Below are positions 11,866 through 22,212 of a stretch of 64,000 nt of DNA, piece after piece. The notes beneath the pieces were generated by a model that saw only the letters and a program-made list of their open reading frames with translations, was not told where the DNA came from and did not search any database. The stretch comes from Stachybotrys elegans (lineage: Eukaryota > Ascomycota > Sordariomycetes > Hypocreales > Stachybotryaceae). The stretch lies in assembly GCA_020746835.1 (NCBI GenBank), contig JAGPNK010000008.1:2074362-2138361 (forward strand), written 5' to 3'. The position numbers and the translations under genes are program-made. Each line of letters starts with the position of its first letter. Positions within the stretch are counted from its first letter, which is position 1.

Positions 11866-13548
11866 ATGGCACCCTCCATGGCTGAAGAGACGACTCGTCT
11901 CCTCCGTACTCCCACCTCTTCGACTTCCTCGACATCTTCCTCCTCCTCCGCCTCCTCCGGCACTTCCATCTCGCCCGCCCGCCGCGCCGTCCTCTTCGCC
12001 TCCATCTTTCTCGCCAGCTACGCCTATGGCCTCGAGTCCCAGGTCCGAGGCACCTACCAGCCCTACGCCACGTCAGCCTTTGGCCTCCACTCCTCCCTCG
12101 CGACACTCAACGTCCTCCGCAGCGTCGTCGCCGCCGCCTCCCAGCCGACCGCCTCGAAGCTCGCCGATGTCTTTGGTCGCCTCAATGTCCTCGTCGCCGC
12201 CAGCTCCCTCTATACCCTCGGCATCGCCATCGAGGCCGTCGCCAACTCTGTCCCCGTCTTCTTTGTCGGTGCCATAATCTACCAGTTTGGCTTCACCTGC
12301 ATCGTCCTGCTCATGGAGGTCCTCATCGCCGACTACTCCTCCATGCGGGCCCGTGTCTTCTTTAGCTACCTGCCGGCGCTGCCTTTCCTCATCAATACCT
12401 GGCTAAGCGGCGTCGTAACCGAGGCTGTTCTCACCCATGCAACGTGGCGGCTCGGCATCGGCATGTGGGCGCTCATTTATCCCATATGCTCCATGCCGCT
12501 CTTCATATCGCTGGCATCCATCGAACGCCAACAAGCTGTCGACGCCGACGCGGATTGCAAGAGTCTCGTCCTTCAAGATGCGATCCCCACTTCTGTTACG
12601 GAGCTCTTCCACAGCCTCGATGTCATCGGTCTCATCTTCCTCATCTCGGCCTTTTCTCTTGTGCTCGCCCCCCTGACTCGCATCGGCGGTACGTCCTCTC
12701 ATGGTCATTGGAACGATCCAACCATTCTCGTCCCGCTCGTCCTCGGCCTCTTCTGCGTCCCTGCGTTCGTCATCTGGGAGCGACGTGGCGCGCGAACTCC
12801 GCTCGTCCCCTTCCATCTTCTCGGCGATCGCGGGGTTTGGGCCTCGCTTGCTGTCCGTACGCTTCTCAACTGCGCGTGGTATACCCAGGCCAACTTTCTC
12901 TTCACCATCCTCATCGTGGCTTTCGATTTTCCCATAGAGGCAGCCACCCGCATCCTATCATTCTACTCCTTCTTTGGTGTCTTTTCCGGGGTTGCCATTG
13001 GACTCCTCATATACAAGATTCGCCGCCTGCGACTCATCATCATCATCGGCACCATCCTCTTCATGCTCGCCTTTGCCCTCCTGATCATGCACCCCGGCGG
13101 TGCTTCAGCCTCGGCCCAGTCTGGCATGATGGGCGCTCAGATCCTGCTGGGCTTATCAGCCGGATTGTTTGCTTACCCAACGCAGGCGTCTATCCAAGCC
13201 TCGGCAGCCCGCGAATACGTCGCCATCTTGACCGGCTTGTACCTGGCCATGTACAACGTCGGAGGCGCTCTCGGAACCAGCCTGGCGGGTGCTATCTGGT
13301 CCCAGACCCTATATCCCGCTCTCGAGGCGAACCTGGCCTTTCAGCCCAATGCGACGCTGGCCGCCGCAGTCTACAACTCACCGTTTGACACCATTGTTCA
13401 CTACCCGGTGGGCACTGAGATCCGCGATGCCATCATCACAAGCTACCAAGGTGTCCAGCAGCTTCTCTGCACAGCCGGCCTTTTGCTCTGCATACCCATG
13501 ATTGCCTTTGCCTTTGCCCTGCGCAACCCTCATCTGTCGGACCACTGA
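11866..13548 (+). CDS. MFS siderophore-iron transporter (ARN/SIT family)
   Basis: Single exon, 560 residues, start GACATGG; an in-frame ATG four codons later is possible. A Ser-rich cytosolic N-terminus (about residues 15-40) precedes about 14 hydrophobic segments, typical of the 14-TM DHA-type fold used by fungal siderophore importers. Diagnostic stretches are ASYAYGLESQVRGTYQPYA in TM1, LNVLRSVVAAASQPTASKLAD with the following DVFGR loop motif, and the long loop before ALRNPHL at the C-terminus. This family imports ferric siderophores such as triacetylfusarinine or ferrichrome by proton symport. Two perfect iron-regulatory GATA sites in its promoter independently support the assignment. Which siderophore it carries cannot be told. 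Confidence 0.87.
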   Translation: MAPSMAEETTRLLRTPTSSTSSTSSSSSASSGTSISPARRAVLFASIFLASYAYGLESQVRGTYQPYATSAFGLHSSLATLNVLRSVVAAASQPTASKLADVFGRLNVLVAASSLYTLGIAIEAVANSVPVFFVGAIIYQFGFTCIVLLMEVLIADYSSMRARVFFSYLPALPFLINTWLSGVVTEAVLTHATWRLGIGMWALIYPICSMPLFISLASIERQQAVDADADCKSLVLQDAIPTSVTELFHSLDVIGLIFLISAFSLVLAPLTRIGGTSSHGHWNDPTILVPLVLGLFCVPAFVIWERRGARTPLVPFHLLGDRGVWASLAVRTLLNCAWYTQANFLFTILIVAFDFPIEAATRILSFYSFFGVFSGVAIGLLIYKIRRLRLIIIIGTILFMLAFALLIMHPGGASASAQSGMMGAQILLGLSAGLFAYPTQASIQASAAREYVAILTGLYLAMYNVGGALGTSLAGAIWSQTLYPALEANLAFQPNATLAAAVYNSPFDTIVHYPVGTEIRDAIITSYQGVQQLLCTAGLLLCIPMIAFAFALRNPHLSDH

Positions 13549-14225
13549 CCGACTACGAATTATGAATCACGACACGATGCAAAGACGGAGTTTAGAATAC
13601 GATTGTTTATCCTGTTTGATTTCATAGGGCTGGCTACCTGCATCACCACGATTAGACGTCATGATAGAAAGAATCATTTGCATCTTACATTTCTGCTACT
13701 TAGGGTTTCCACCTTACTTCCTCATGATCATGTTACATTACACTCACATGTCTTCCGGATTTCCAGGGAAACAGGAGAAGTGGAAAGGCTGCCAACTGCA
13801 TGACTGGTCACTTGACCAGACGGGTTTCGTTACATTGCTGAGAGTTGGAAACGGTCTTAATAGCCTCCTTGTTCACGACATTACTTCTGGGGCCAAGGGG
13901 AATGGGAGGGCATCGTGAGTGCCTTCAGGCCCCTCACATCTAAAGACACAATCCATCTTGTGAATTGCAACCACGTTCGCCTACCCTAAATGTAGTCGAA
14001 CTCGGCATTCCCGGATGACGCCTTCTATTAAGCTTCGGATGCATGGCTTGCAGTTTCTCATGAGCTAGTGATTACAAATGACCCCGCGTCATTTTGGTCC
14101 ATAAATTCACAATATTCCCCAGTCGCCTGCCGAGGTCCCAACACTACCCAACATCCATTGCTCCGGATTCATCCTGTGAGCATTCCAGTCTTTTTCTATT
14201 CAAGGAGATTGACAAGTTTGTCAAA
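13549..14225. other. Intergenic, no supported gene
   Basis: Region between two co-directional genes: the 3' end of the transporter and the promoter of the NmrA-like gene. Short open frames lack motifs. Confidence 0.5.
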
Positions 14226-15222
14226 ATGGCCACCTTCCAACCATCCAGCATCCTCATCATCGGCGCGACGGGCTCCATCGGCAAGTACATCACCGATCAC
14301 GTCATCAACGCCCAGCCGCCCTTCCCGCAAGTCACCGTCCTCACCTCTGCCGAAACGCTTTCTAAGAAAGCCGCCTACCTCGATGAACTGAAATCCAAGG
14401 GGGCCAAGATCCTCACGGGAGACGTCACCAAGGACGAGGACGTCAGGGCCGCCTACGAGGGCGTCGACACCGTCATCAGCGCTGTGGGTCGCAATGTGCT
14501 CGAGACTCAGATCAACCTCATCCGGCTCGCGGAAGAGACGCCGTCTGTCAAGTGGTTCTTTCCCTCCGAGTACGGCACGGACATTGAGTACGGCCCGCAA
14601 AGCGCCTCGGAGAAGCCGCATCAGCTCAAGCTCAAGGTCCGGCGATACATCAAGGAGAATGTGAAGCGGCTGCACTACACCTACATTGTCACTGGTCCAT
14701 ATGTGGACATGTACTTTACATTGTCGCCCAAAGCTGTCGAGGCCGGAGGGTTCGACATTGACTCAAAGAAAGCCGTTCTCATTGACAATGGCGAGGGCAA
14801 GATTGGCTTCACGACCATGCCAGAGTAGGTTCCTGTTTCAGAGTGCCGGTTTTGGTGCTAATTAGAACAGTGTTGGCAAGGCCGTCGTGGCGGCCCTCCG
14901 TCACCCAGAAGCATCCTTCGACAAGGCCATCAAGGTGCAGTCCTTTGTCGTCTCATCAAAGGACATTCTTGCCGAGTTTGAGAAGCAGACTGGCGGCGAG
15001 CCTTGGAGCGTGTCCCACTTTACTCTGCAGGAGTTGAAGGACCGAGAACAGGAGGCGTGGAGCACAGGACAGCCCAATGCGGTTTCGTACACGCTTCGGC
15101 GGATCTGGCTCGAGGGCGGCACGCTGTACGATAAGACGGACAATGAAAGCATTGGGTTGGCAGCGTCGGATCTCGAGTCGCTTGCGGATTCGGTGCATCG
15201 AGCACTGACGACGGGGTGGTGA
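14226..15222 (+). CDS. NmrA-like / isoflavone-reductase-type NAD(P)-binding protein
   Basis: Two exons, 14226-14824 and 14871-15222, flank a 46-bp intron with a GTAGGT donor, GCTAAT branch and CAG acceptor. Splicing turns ...MPE into ...MPDVGKAV, the usual family junction, and gives 316 residues. The start is CAAAATGG, preferred over an upstream in-frame extension. Residues 9-19 are the Rossmann motif (ILIIGATGSIGKY); VISAVGRN follows, then WFFPSEYGTDI and a Lys-rich KLKVRRYIKE stretch in the position of the PCBER catalytic Lys. Members reduce aromatic or polyketide substrates or act as redox sensors. There is no cluster context to choose between these. It is convergent with the hydrolase-zinc-finger gene. 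Confidence 0.82.
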
Positions 15223-15519
15223 CGGATGACGCTGAAGGGCCATTGGGCAATTTCTGCATTCGTAGCTTTACGAGGGTTAACCTGCTCACAAATCTCTCCA
15301 AATTGCTCCAATTATGCCGTGGAATATAAAACACTAGTGACACGGTTTCGACTAAGACTGTTCTTTACGCTGTGGAAAAGAGTTCGGCCTGTGAGTGCCG
15401 TGGCAGTATGATGCGTGTTCCATACTGCCTCCTGCTTTCAGCCATGCAAAACTTGGTCGCAAACCGCGAGACGCCATCATAATTTCCTCCAGCTATACAA
15501 GACAAAGCTAAGCGCTGTG

Positions 15520-18427
15520 CTATTCATTGTCAACAAAGTGTCCAAAAGCTTCTATGTGCTTGAAAAGCTGGTTCCGAGACGGGAATATCTCATTGCACAT
15601 CGCACACTGACGAGGGTCTGTCATCTGTCTGTGGGTTTCTTCAAGTTGCGAAACGTTGTCGGCAGTTCTCTCAGCTTCGGCATGGTAAAGTGAAGCGCTG
15701 TATTCTGCCTCATCAACATAGTGCCAATAGGCCTCCATGTGCTTGAAAAGCTGGTTCCGGGACGGGAATATCTCGTTGCACCTTGCACACTGACGAGGGT
15801 TCATCGTCGGTCTGTTTGTTTCTTCAAGCCGTGAACCATGGTTGGCATCATCAACAAAGTGCCAGAGGGCCTTTATGTGCTTGAAAAGTTGGTTCCGGGA
15901 TGGGAATGTCTCATTGCACCTCGCACACTGAAGAGGGTTGATCGCCTGTTTGGTGCTTTCGCTGGCGTCCTCGTAATATCCAGAGTCCGGCTGTTCGACT
16001 GAACCTTGTTCCTCCTCTGTAAAAGGCTCGTGGTGACCAGTGAGTCCTCGATGCTTGGATAACTTCCTCTTTGAAGGGAACTGCTCGCCACATACAGAGC
16101 AGACATTGACAACCGGCTGCATATCCTCTGACTGCATGTGCTCTGATTGTATGTACTCCGATTGCGTGTGCTCTGACTGTATGTATTCCGATTGCATGTG
16201 TTCTGGTTGCATGTGCTCTGATTGCATGTACTCCGATTCCGTATATGTGTTGGCTCTGTCTTGTTCATCTTCCTCTGGTGGTATCTCAACGGGCTCGTCG
16301 CTTCCATCGCCTCTGTCTTGGTTCTGTTCATGATTTTCAAAGTCTTCGCCTTGTCCATTAACAGGGTTCTCGAGAGGGGCAGCGGTATAGAGGTCATGGG
16401 TAGGGTCTTCTCCTGTTTCTTCGGTGCCAGCAAGGTATTCGTGCTGATGCGGCGCGTCTCCTGTATCAGGGGTCACATCCTGGACCGTTCTTTGATAGTT
16501 AAGGCCATGGGTAGGGTCCTCTCCTATTTCTTCAGGGGCAACACGGTATTCGTACTGAAGCAGCGTATCTCCTGGATCAGGAGTCACATCCTGGACCATT
16601 CTTTGATGGTTATGCGGCTGGTGAGGAATGCCAGCGCCAAAGGGCGACAGTGAGTGAAAGTCTTGGTTGTGTGGGAATTGGCTTGCCAGCATGTGCAGGT
16701 GTAAGGCGTAAGGGTTGCCCATGTAGTGATTGGCGAGCTGGTTTGCAAAAGGTGACTGCATGAAATGTGCTTGCGGATCTGTAGAAATTAGTCTTGGGAG
16801 CGATTTATGAACTGAAATACATGTCTCTTACCTGGTGTCGGGGACCGTGCAAGCGGTCCTCGGCCATGAATTTCTAACACTGATTAGAGGTAAGACATGA
16901 CATAAAAGCACTCCTACTTACCTTCCCGGAGTTTCACGCCACCCTTTGGGAAGTAACCTGAAAGAAAGTTATTAAAGGCTATTCTCGGCAAAGCCCAACA
17001 CGTGAAGAAAGATTGGCCGTGGATAGAGCAGTGATGATGGCACACCTTCAGGTCCAAATCTACTTTGAACGTCCACGACAGCATTCTTCCATAAATTATG
17101 CAAATACCTTGCGAGGAGCCGGTAATCGCTGTCGTGAGGCCCTCTAAACTTTGGTAGATCAGAGTGGTTTTGATTCATGGCCAAGGAGCTGTGATTGTGA
17201 TTCAACTCTGGAGGGCAACTGCCCTGTGCCGAGTCGCGAGGCACCAGAACCTCTGTTGGGCCGTTGAGGGCCCAGCGTCCCAGACCTTCGTCCCACTGAA
17301 TGGTCAACAATGAGGTCCTGCCCGGGGATGTACAAATGTCTTACCTTTGCCGTCTTACTCTTAACCGTTTCATATACCGACACAACTCTAGAGGTCGGGG
17401 ATGTAAATACACGACAGAACCGGTCGTGCAGACTGCGCAGATAGAGAGACCCGGGTTCCAGATTGTGCACGAGGTTCATGTTGGGTTGATTGTCCACCAT
17501 GGGGAGCCAATGCTGGGTGCGGATGCCTAGGTTTGGAACCCCAAAGAAAATCAGTCCGTAGACGCACCGGGCGTTAGTTTCATCCTTGTGAGCCAGGCGG
17601 CATATGGCCTAGGAAGGAACATTAGTCCTGGGTGAGGGTGGAGAGGAGGGCAAGTGTCATATACGGACTTCTTTGACAACCAATCCTCCCAAGCTGTGAG
17701 CAATGAACACAAGTGGCCTCGGCTCATAGTTGATCTCGCCCTACGACGACTTAGCGACTCGGTGAGAACCCATTGCGTTTTGGACCTACCGTCCGAGTAT
17801 GGCGTATGGCGGTGATGAAGTCGCCCAGCTTTTGTCCAATATCGTCAATATCCTGAAACGACTCACTCCTCACAAGAGACGTGTCGTAACCGTAGAGTAA
17901 GACGCGCACCCCAGGTGAGCGCCAGGTAGAAGCGTCTCTGAGCCACATGAAGTGGCCACCCCTCTGCTTCCATGAGCCAAAGGGGTGACTGCTGAGGCCA
18001 CTGACCACAATGCAGCTACAGACGGACAGTTAGCACATTGCCCTGTTTCCCACGAGTGAAGAACTGCGTACTCGATCTTGTGATCTTCGTCATCCTTGAC
18101 AGTGTTTATAGGCGTAAAGCCGTCGAATTTTGTGTCGATGGTGAGCACGAGCGAAACAAGGTCATCTTCATTCGTGAAGACTTTCTCCCGCACCCAACAG
18201 TCTCCTTCAAGGAACTCGGCCGGAGTCTGCGAGAACGTCACGGTCGCGATCATATCAACATTGCGCCCGAAATCAAACGGGTCTAGCCCGAGGGAGTGAA
18301 CCTTTGGTTCGGTGGCGACGCCATCCGAGTCAAAAAAGGCCTCCAAGATCCATTTAGCCTGGTCGAAGGTGACATTGGGTGGAAGCCCCGACACTCGGTA
18401 CGTGGTATAGGCATCGCTCGAAGGCAT
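15520..18427 (-). CDS. SesB/SERAC1-like alpha/beta-hydrolase fused to four C2H2 zinc fingers
   Basis: Eight exons on the minus strand: 18427-18072, 18015-17790, 17740-17669, 17608-17345, 17295-17046, 16957-16922, 16873-16832 and 16778-15520. All seven junctions keep phase and give about 834 residues. Residues 1-100 are the N-terminal module usual before fungal hydrolases of this type (YRVSGLPPNVTFDQAK). The hydrolase has CIVVSGLSSHPFGSW, nucleophile elbow AHSLGGLVVKE (Ser about 210), FFGVPNLGI and the His loop NHSDLPKF (His about 350). A 37-residue tandem duplication (about 474-547), an acidic stretch and eight pentapeptides follow, then four C-x2-C-x12-H-x5-H fingers (about 642-829), three of them near-identical (FPSRNQLFKH). 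SesB-like hydrolases sit at the N-terminus of fungal NLR-type nonself-recognition proteins; here fingers replace the NTPase. An alternative acceptor at 16880 would add two residues. Confidence 0.78.
16117..16236 (-). repeat. Eight-unit 15-bp coding minisatellite
   Basis: Eight in-frame units encode the pentapeptide pattern (S/P)-E-(Y/H/D)-(M/I/T)-Q inside the hydrolase-zinc-finger gene, just before finger 1. Units differ by single substitutions, and alternating His/Tyr units suggest an older 30-bp higher-order unit. Such tracts commonly vary in copy number between strains. Confidence 0.85.
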
Positions 18428-19210
18428 TGTGCGCACGGAAAAGGCTTGTGACAAACTCACAGCAGACTTCCTAAGAAAACAAAGCGGGCAAGGTTCTCTG
18501 CGTGTGGAAATATTTCAAAGACTAGAAAGAGAGCTAAGGAGAAGAGCTGCGCGGGAGCCTTGCAAGGCCCTTGGCATGGTTCGCTTGCGGCTCTGGGGAA
18601 AAGGCAGCGGCACTCAATCCGTGACTAACCGGACAGGACAGGACAGGGGCAGAGACACTCAGCTCCTGCTGAATATAGGTACGACAGGTCCTAATTTGGG
18701 ACCGAGCTGTCAGCCTGCGAGGAACCCGTGAGTGGTGTGACAGCAGCCTTGCATGAAATGCGACGTGCCCCGGCCGCCTCAGGGCGCTTAAGGCCTCACG
18801 ACACGAGGCGGCCCGAAGTAGAGTTACCTTGGCAAGTGTGCTTGTCCATGACAGGGCATCTGGTAGAGGGTGACTACGTCCGCCAGCTTCGGTCGTTGAC
18901 CATAGTTATGTCTTGGCTACAACCGGTCCAACAGACTCTGGGGTAGGTTTCTTACATCCGCAGCTGGCGCCTACCAGCCTTGCAGCGTTGGCACAAGCGT
19001 GGCAACCCCTTGGACGACGAGATGCGGCTGACAGTGCTCAAGGCCCGCTACTTTATGCATGCGGCTTACTTTTGCAGCTGACCAGCCTCCTTCTTACACA
19101 GCCCACCTCGGCTAGTTTCCGGTATGGTAAGATCAGGCCTGAGTTGGCACTGCGTCACTGGGTAATTGACGCGCAATATGGTTGTTGTAGGTAGTATGCC
19201 TAGGACTTCT
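18428..19210. other. Intergenic, no supported gene
   Basis: Promoter of the hydrolase-zinc-finger gene and the 3' flank of the DUF3176 pseudogene. A purine-rich GGACAGGACAGGACAGGGG tract (around 18630) is the only visible low-complexity element. Confidence 0.5.
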
Positions 19211-21225
19211 CTAGCTAATGTCTACTATCCAATGACCCTGTTTATGATGAAGTTTACCATTGATTCCCCCATCAACTCGTTGCCGAAGCCCCGGGGTCAC
19301 CCCTAGGTCATGTTTAGGACTGGGGCTGCTTGAATAATCTATAGCAAACAAAGTGGCAGCCTGGGAGCTTTTAACGACTTCGACACCTAGTTGTGAGGCC
19401 TGAATAATGACAGCAGCCAGAAAGGCAACCGTAAGTACAATCTGGGCGGCCAGGAAGGCCAGCCATGGCCATCGAACCGTGATGAGGATAGTCTCAACTT
19501 GGGCCTCTACATGGCGGACTTCGCCACTCAGTCGCAACCTAGCAGCAGTCAGTAAATACTTTATGGCTCCAGGGGACGTAAGTCGTACTCATTTGTCATG
19601 GCTGTCGCAACAGCCTCTCCAAGCCTCTGGGTATTCTCCTGGATTACCCCTCTCCTATGCTCAGGGTCTGCGGTAAGTTTAATATCGTTCTGGAGCTTGT
19701 ACATGATTTCAGTGTAGAGAACCGCGCTCTCGCCTTGGACCGAGAATGAACTGCCGCTCAGGCTACGGCGAAAGTCGCGGCCGAGATCAAACATGATGTC
19801 CTGCGCTGTGAAATTCATGCTGCTGTCGGGTGTCTGCAGTATCACTCCCCCATCTAGAGTGCGACCGGCTACTTCTGTATGAGAGCGGGTATTTATGTGT
19901 GACCTGCCATTCTCTACGCTCATGCTGTATGTGTGGACGCAGAAATGCCACAGCATCTCGATAGCAAATAGGCAGTCCCTTGTCTCGAAGCAGCCCGCGT
20001 AGTGGTAGATGATGAAGAATTGGGAAAACGTTGCATTCAGGAGGTGCGGCTCGTCTGTGAAAGCGATGGTGCGCTCTTGAGGCTTGGAAGCAGGCGAGCT
20101 TATATTGGTGACTAAGAAGCGCTGGGGGCCGTCGACGTAATCTGGAAAGCCTTCTGAGCTATCGTTTGTTCATAGATACGTCTGATTGGACAGCTCGGCA
20201 AGAGTAAACGGTGCATCGTCTTGTCCTTGTATGATGCTGAGGTGCTCCGTAACATCTTATAATGCCACGCATACACCCAGGTAGCGGCACTCGCCAGAGG
20301 TGCAGAAGGGTTCTGTCGGCTGTGGTGATAAGCTGCTGTTCGAAGTGCCCAGGATGGCCTGGTACGCAGCACGCCTGACGTTATTGTAGAAGCCTACAGT
20401 CAGGTCAGCTGTCAAGTGACGCAGCACGCCCAAAGAGCCTACCATCACGGTCTTCCTCCTCCAGAGATAATGGGGGCGCTGTCTCAAGCATCCTAGCATC
20501 AGCAGTTTGGTAGGGAACCGTGGCGAGGTGTGTAGTGTAACTGATGGCAGACTGCGTAAAGGTTGATGTGGCAAGCCCCGTCACCAGCACCAGTGCTGCC
20601 GCCACGGCATAGATACTAATTTGCAGTGTAAGCGATCGGTTAATGTAACAGCAACGAAGACTCACTGGCCCTGAACTGTCACCACCATGCGCAGACTCCC
20701 CCACGGTCCACGACTCGCCTGGTCCAGGATTTCCAGGTCTTTGAGCGGCCGCTTCGCACTGGCCAGCCAATTCCATTTCATCTGAGAGATGCCTTCGCTG
20801 ATGGGCACAACGGTTGCCGCTCGACAGACGGTTGCTAGGAGCGCAATGACAGTGTTGACGGTAAGACTTCCCGGCCAGTCGGGCAAAGGCTTGTTATTGC
20901 ACCAAGCAAGGACAGTAATAATGGCAGCAAAGAGGAGAAAACTCGCAACACACTACAACATCTCAGGAAGCCACCGTCGCATCTTCTTTTGGCCGTCTTC
21001 TTTTTCTCCTGCCAAAACTGGTTCTTGTTCCACGCATACAGATTCTTTGCTGGGAACATCACAGATCGCCGAGGCCGGCCGATAGTCTCCCTGCGCTGAA
21101 ATGTCCGAGCCAGGCTCTCCGGTTGGCGACACAGGTGTGTATTCACCCCGATTCCGACCAGGCACTGGTTTCCGGGGTATTGCAATCTTTTTGCTCACGG
21201 CCGGGTCAGATCGTGATGGCTCCAT
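19211..21225 (-). pseudogene. DUF3176-family membrane protein, pseudogene with three in-frame stops
   Basis: On the minus strand the frame starts at ATG 21225 (MEPSRSDPAV) and shows the DUF3176 signature: NNKPLPDWPGSLTVNT, ISQMKWNWL, ASRGPWGSL, and near the end VRWPWLAFLAAQIVL. Introns are still intact at about 20663-20617, 20445-20396 and 19588-19539. The frame is broken by TAG (20955-20953) inside the first membrane helix, TAA (20259-20257) between CVAL and DVTEHL, and TGA (20172-20170) after SNQTYL. No plausible intron removes them: the best candidate introns would be 26-38 bp and would delete conserved residues. Each stop can arise by one C-to-T or G-to-A change, consistent with RIP-like mutation. 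The function of the intact family is unknown. Confidence 0.75.
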
Positions 21226-21421
21226 GGCTCTGGTGAGATCAGAGCTGACCTGACGTCGCAAATGGACGGCTCAGCTGGATGGGAAGGAGGGAAAGCACAT
21301 TAAGGTATTCCTAGATATTACTAGTTGTCTAGTAACAATAGTATCCATTGTGATTGGGTGTATGTTGGGCGCAAGGCTGTAGGATTTGGGGGCGGCTGCA
21401 GGCTTATCATAGATTAGCCTA

Positions 21422-21675
21422 TCCCTTTGAGTGTGATAAGGTGCAGACCATGTTACAGACAGGGTTTTTGACCAATAAAAATACAGAAAAAAATTGTAAC
21501 TTTGGTGTGCTAAGAAATTAGGCTATGATAGAGGTCCCTGCATTCCTGGTAGGCACATAGAGCTACATCACATACATTATAGCCTTATAGGGATTGAAGT
21601 TACTTTGCGTACTGACCTAAATTGAGGGGTATATGGGTCGAATACATGGCCTGCACCTTATCACACTCAAAGGGA
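21422..21675. mobile_element. 254-bp MITE with perfect 25-bp terminal inverted repeats and TA target duplication
   Basis: Positions 21422-21446 (beginning TCCCTTTGAG) and 21651-21675 (ending CTCAAAGGGA) are exact reverse complements over 25 bp. Each end is flanked directly by TA (21420-21421 and 21676-21677), the target duplication of Tc1/mariner-type elements such as the fungal Fot1/Pot families. The 204-bp interior is AT-rich and has no coding capacity, so this is a non-autonomous miniature element. It sits just upstream of the dead DUF3176 gene. Confidence 0.8.
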
Positions 21676-21677
21676 TA

Positions 21678-22212
21678 CTGCCCATACTTGTTGCCTTTGT
21701 AGGTCTAGTATGCCTTGTGCCAAGGCAAACGACAGTGGATGGTTGGAATTCTTATCAGCGCAGATCGTATCCTCTGGCCGCATTCATCTTCCTCGATGTG
21801 TCAATGTTCTGCCATAATCCAGCTACAAGCTTGACTGCTTCCAGCGAGTAAAGCCATGAATCCTCCTTTGCCCCTTGCGGAATCATCCTCTTTCGGTGTC
21901 TTGAATATTACCGATTACGGCCCGGAGATCAAGTAAACAGAAAAGGGGCAGGGGTTGTTCAGCAATAATGCCACAACTTGATAAAGATACAAAATCGTGC
22001 CTGTAATAAACCTACCTCGGCCATGAGGACATTGGCGTGGTTTCAGCCAGTTTCTCCGAGAACCAATATCAAGGCAGTAACAGGGCAAGATGTAATATTG
22101 ACCCAGCATGAGAAATAATGAACATTTCAGCCATGCCAACCATGATAGCCCAAAGACAATATGTAAGAATTCTACCCCTACTGTACCGCAGTCTCTCATT
22201 GCTCTACACAGC
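21678..22212. other. Intergenic, no supported gene
   Basis: About 0.5 kb between the MITE and the 3' end of the MDR gene. No open frame with recognisable features on either strand. Confidence 0.5.

Noticed and set aside
12444..13388. 314-codon frame in another phase of the siderophore transporter
   Set aside because: Arg/Pro/His-rich shadow of the membrane-protein frame.
16972..17500. Separate small genes between the hydrolase and the zinc-finger part
   Set aside because: Both frames are explained as exons 4-5 of one gene plus intron read-through; splice phases match.
20222..20259. A 38-bp intron to bypass the second stop in the DUF3176 gene
   Set aside because: Too short for a fungal intron and it would delete the conserved DVTEHL segment.
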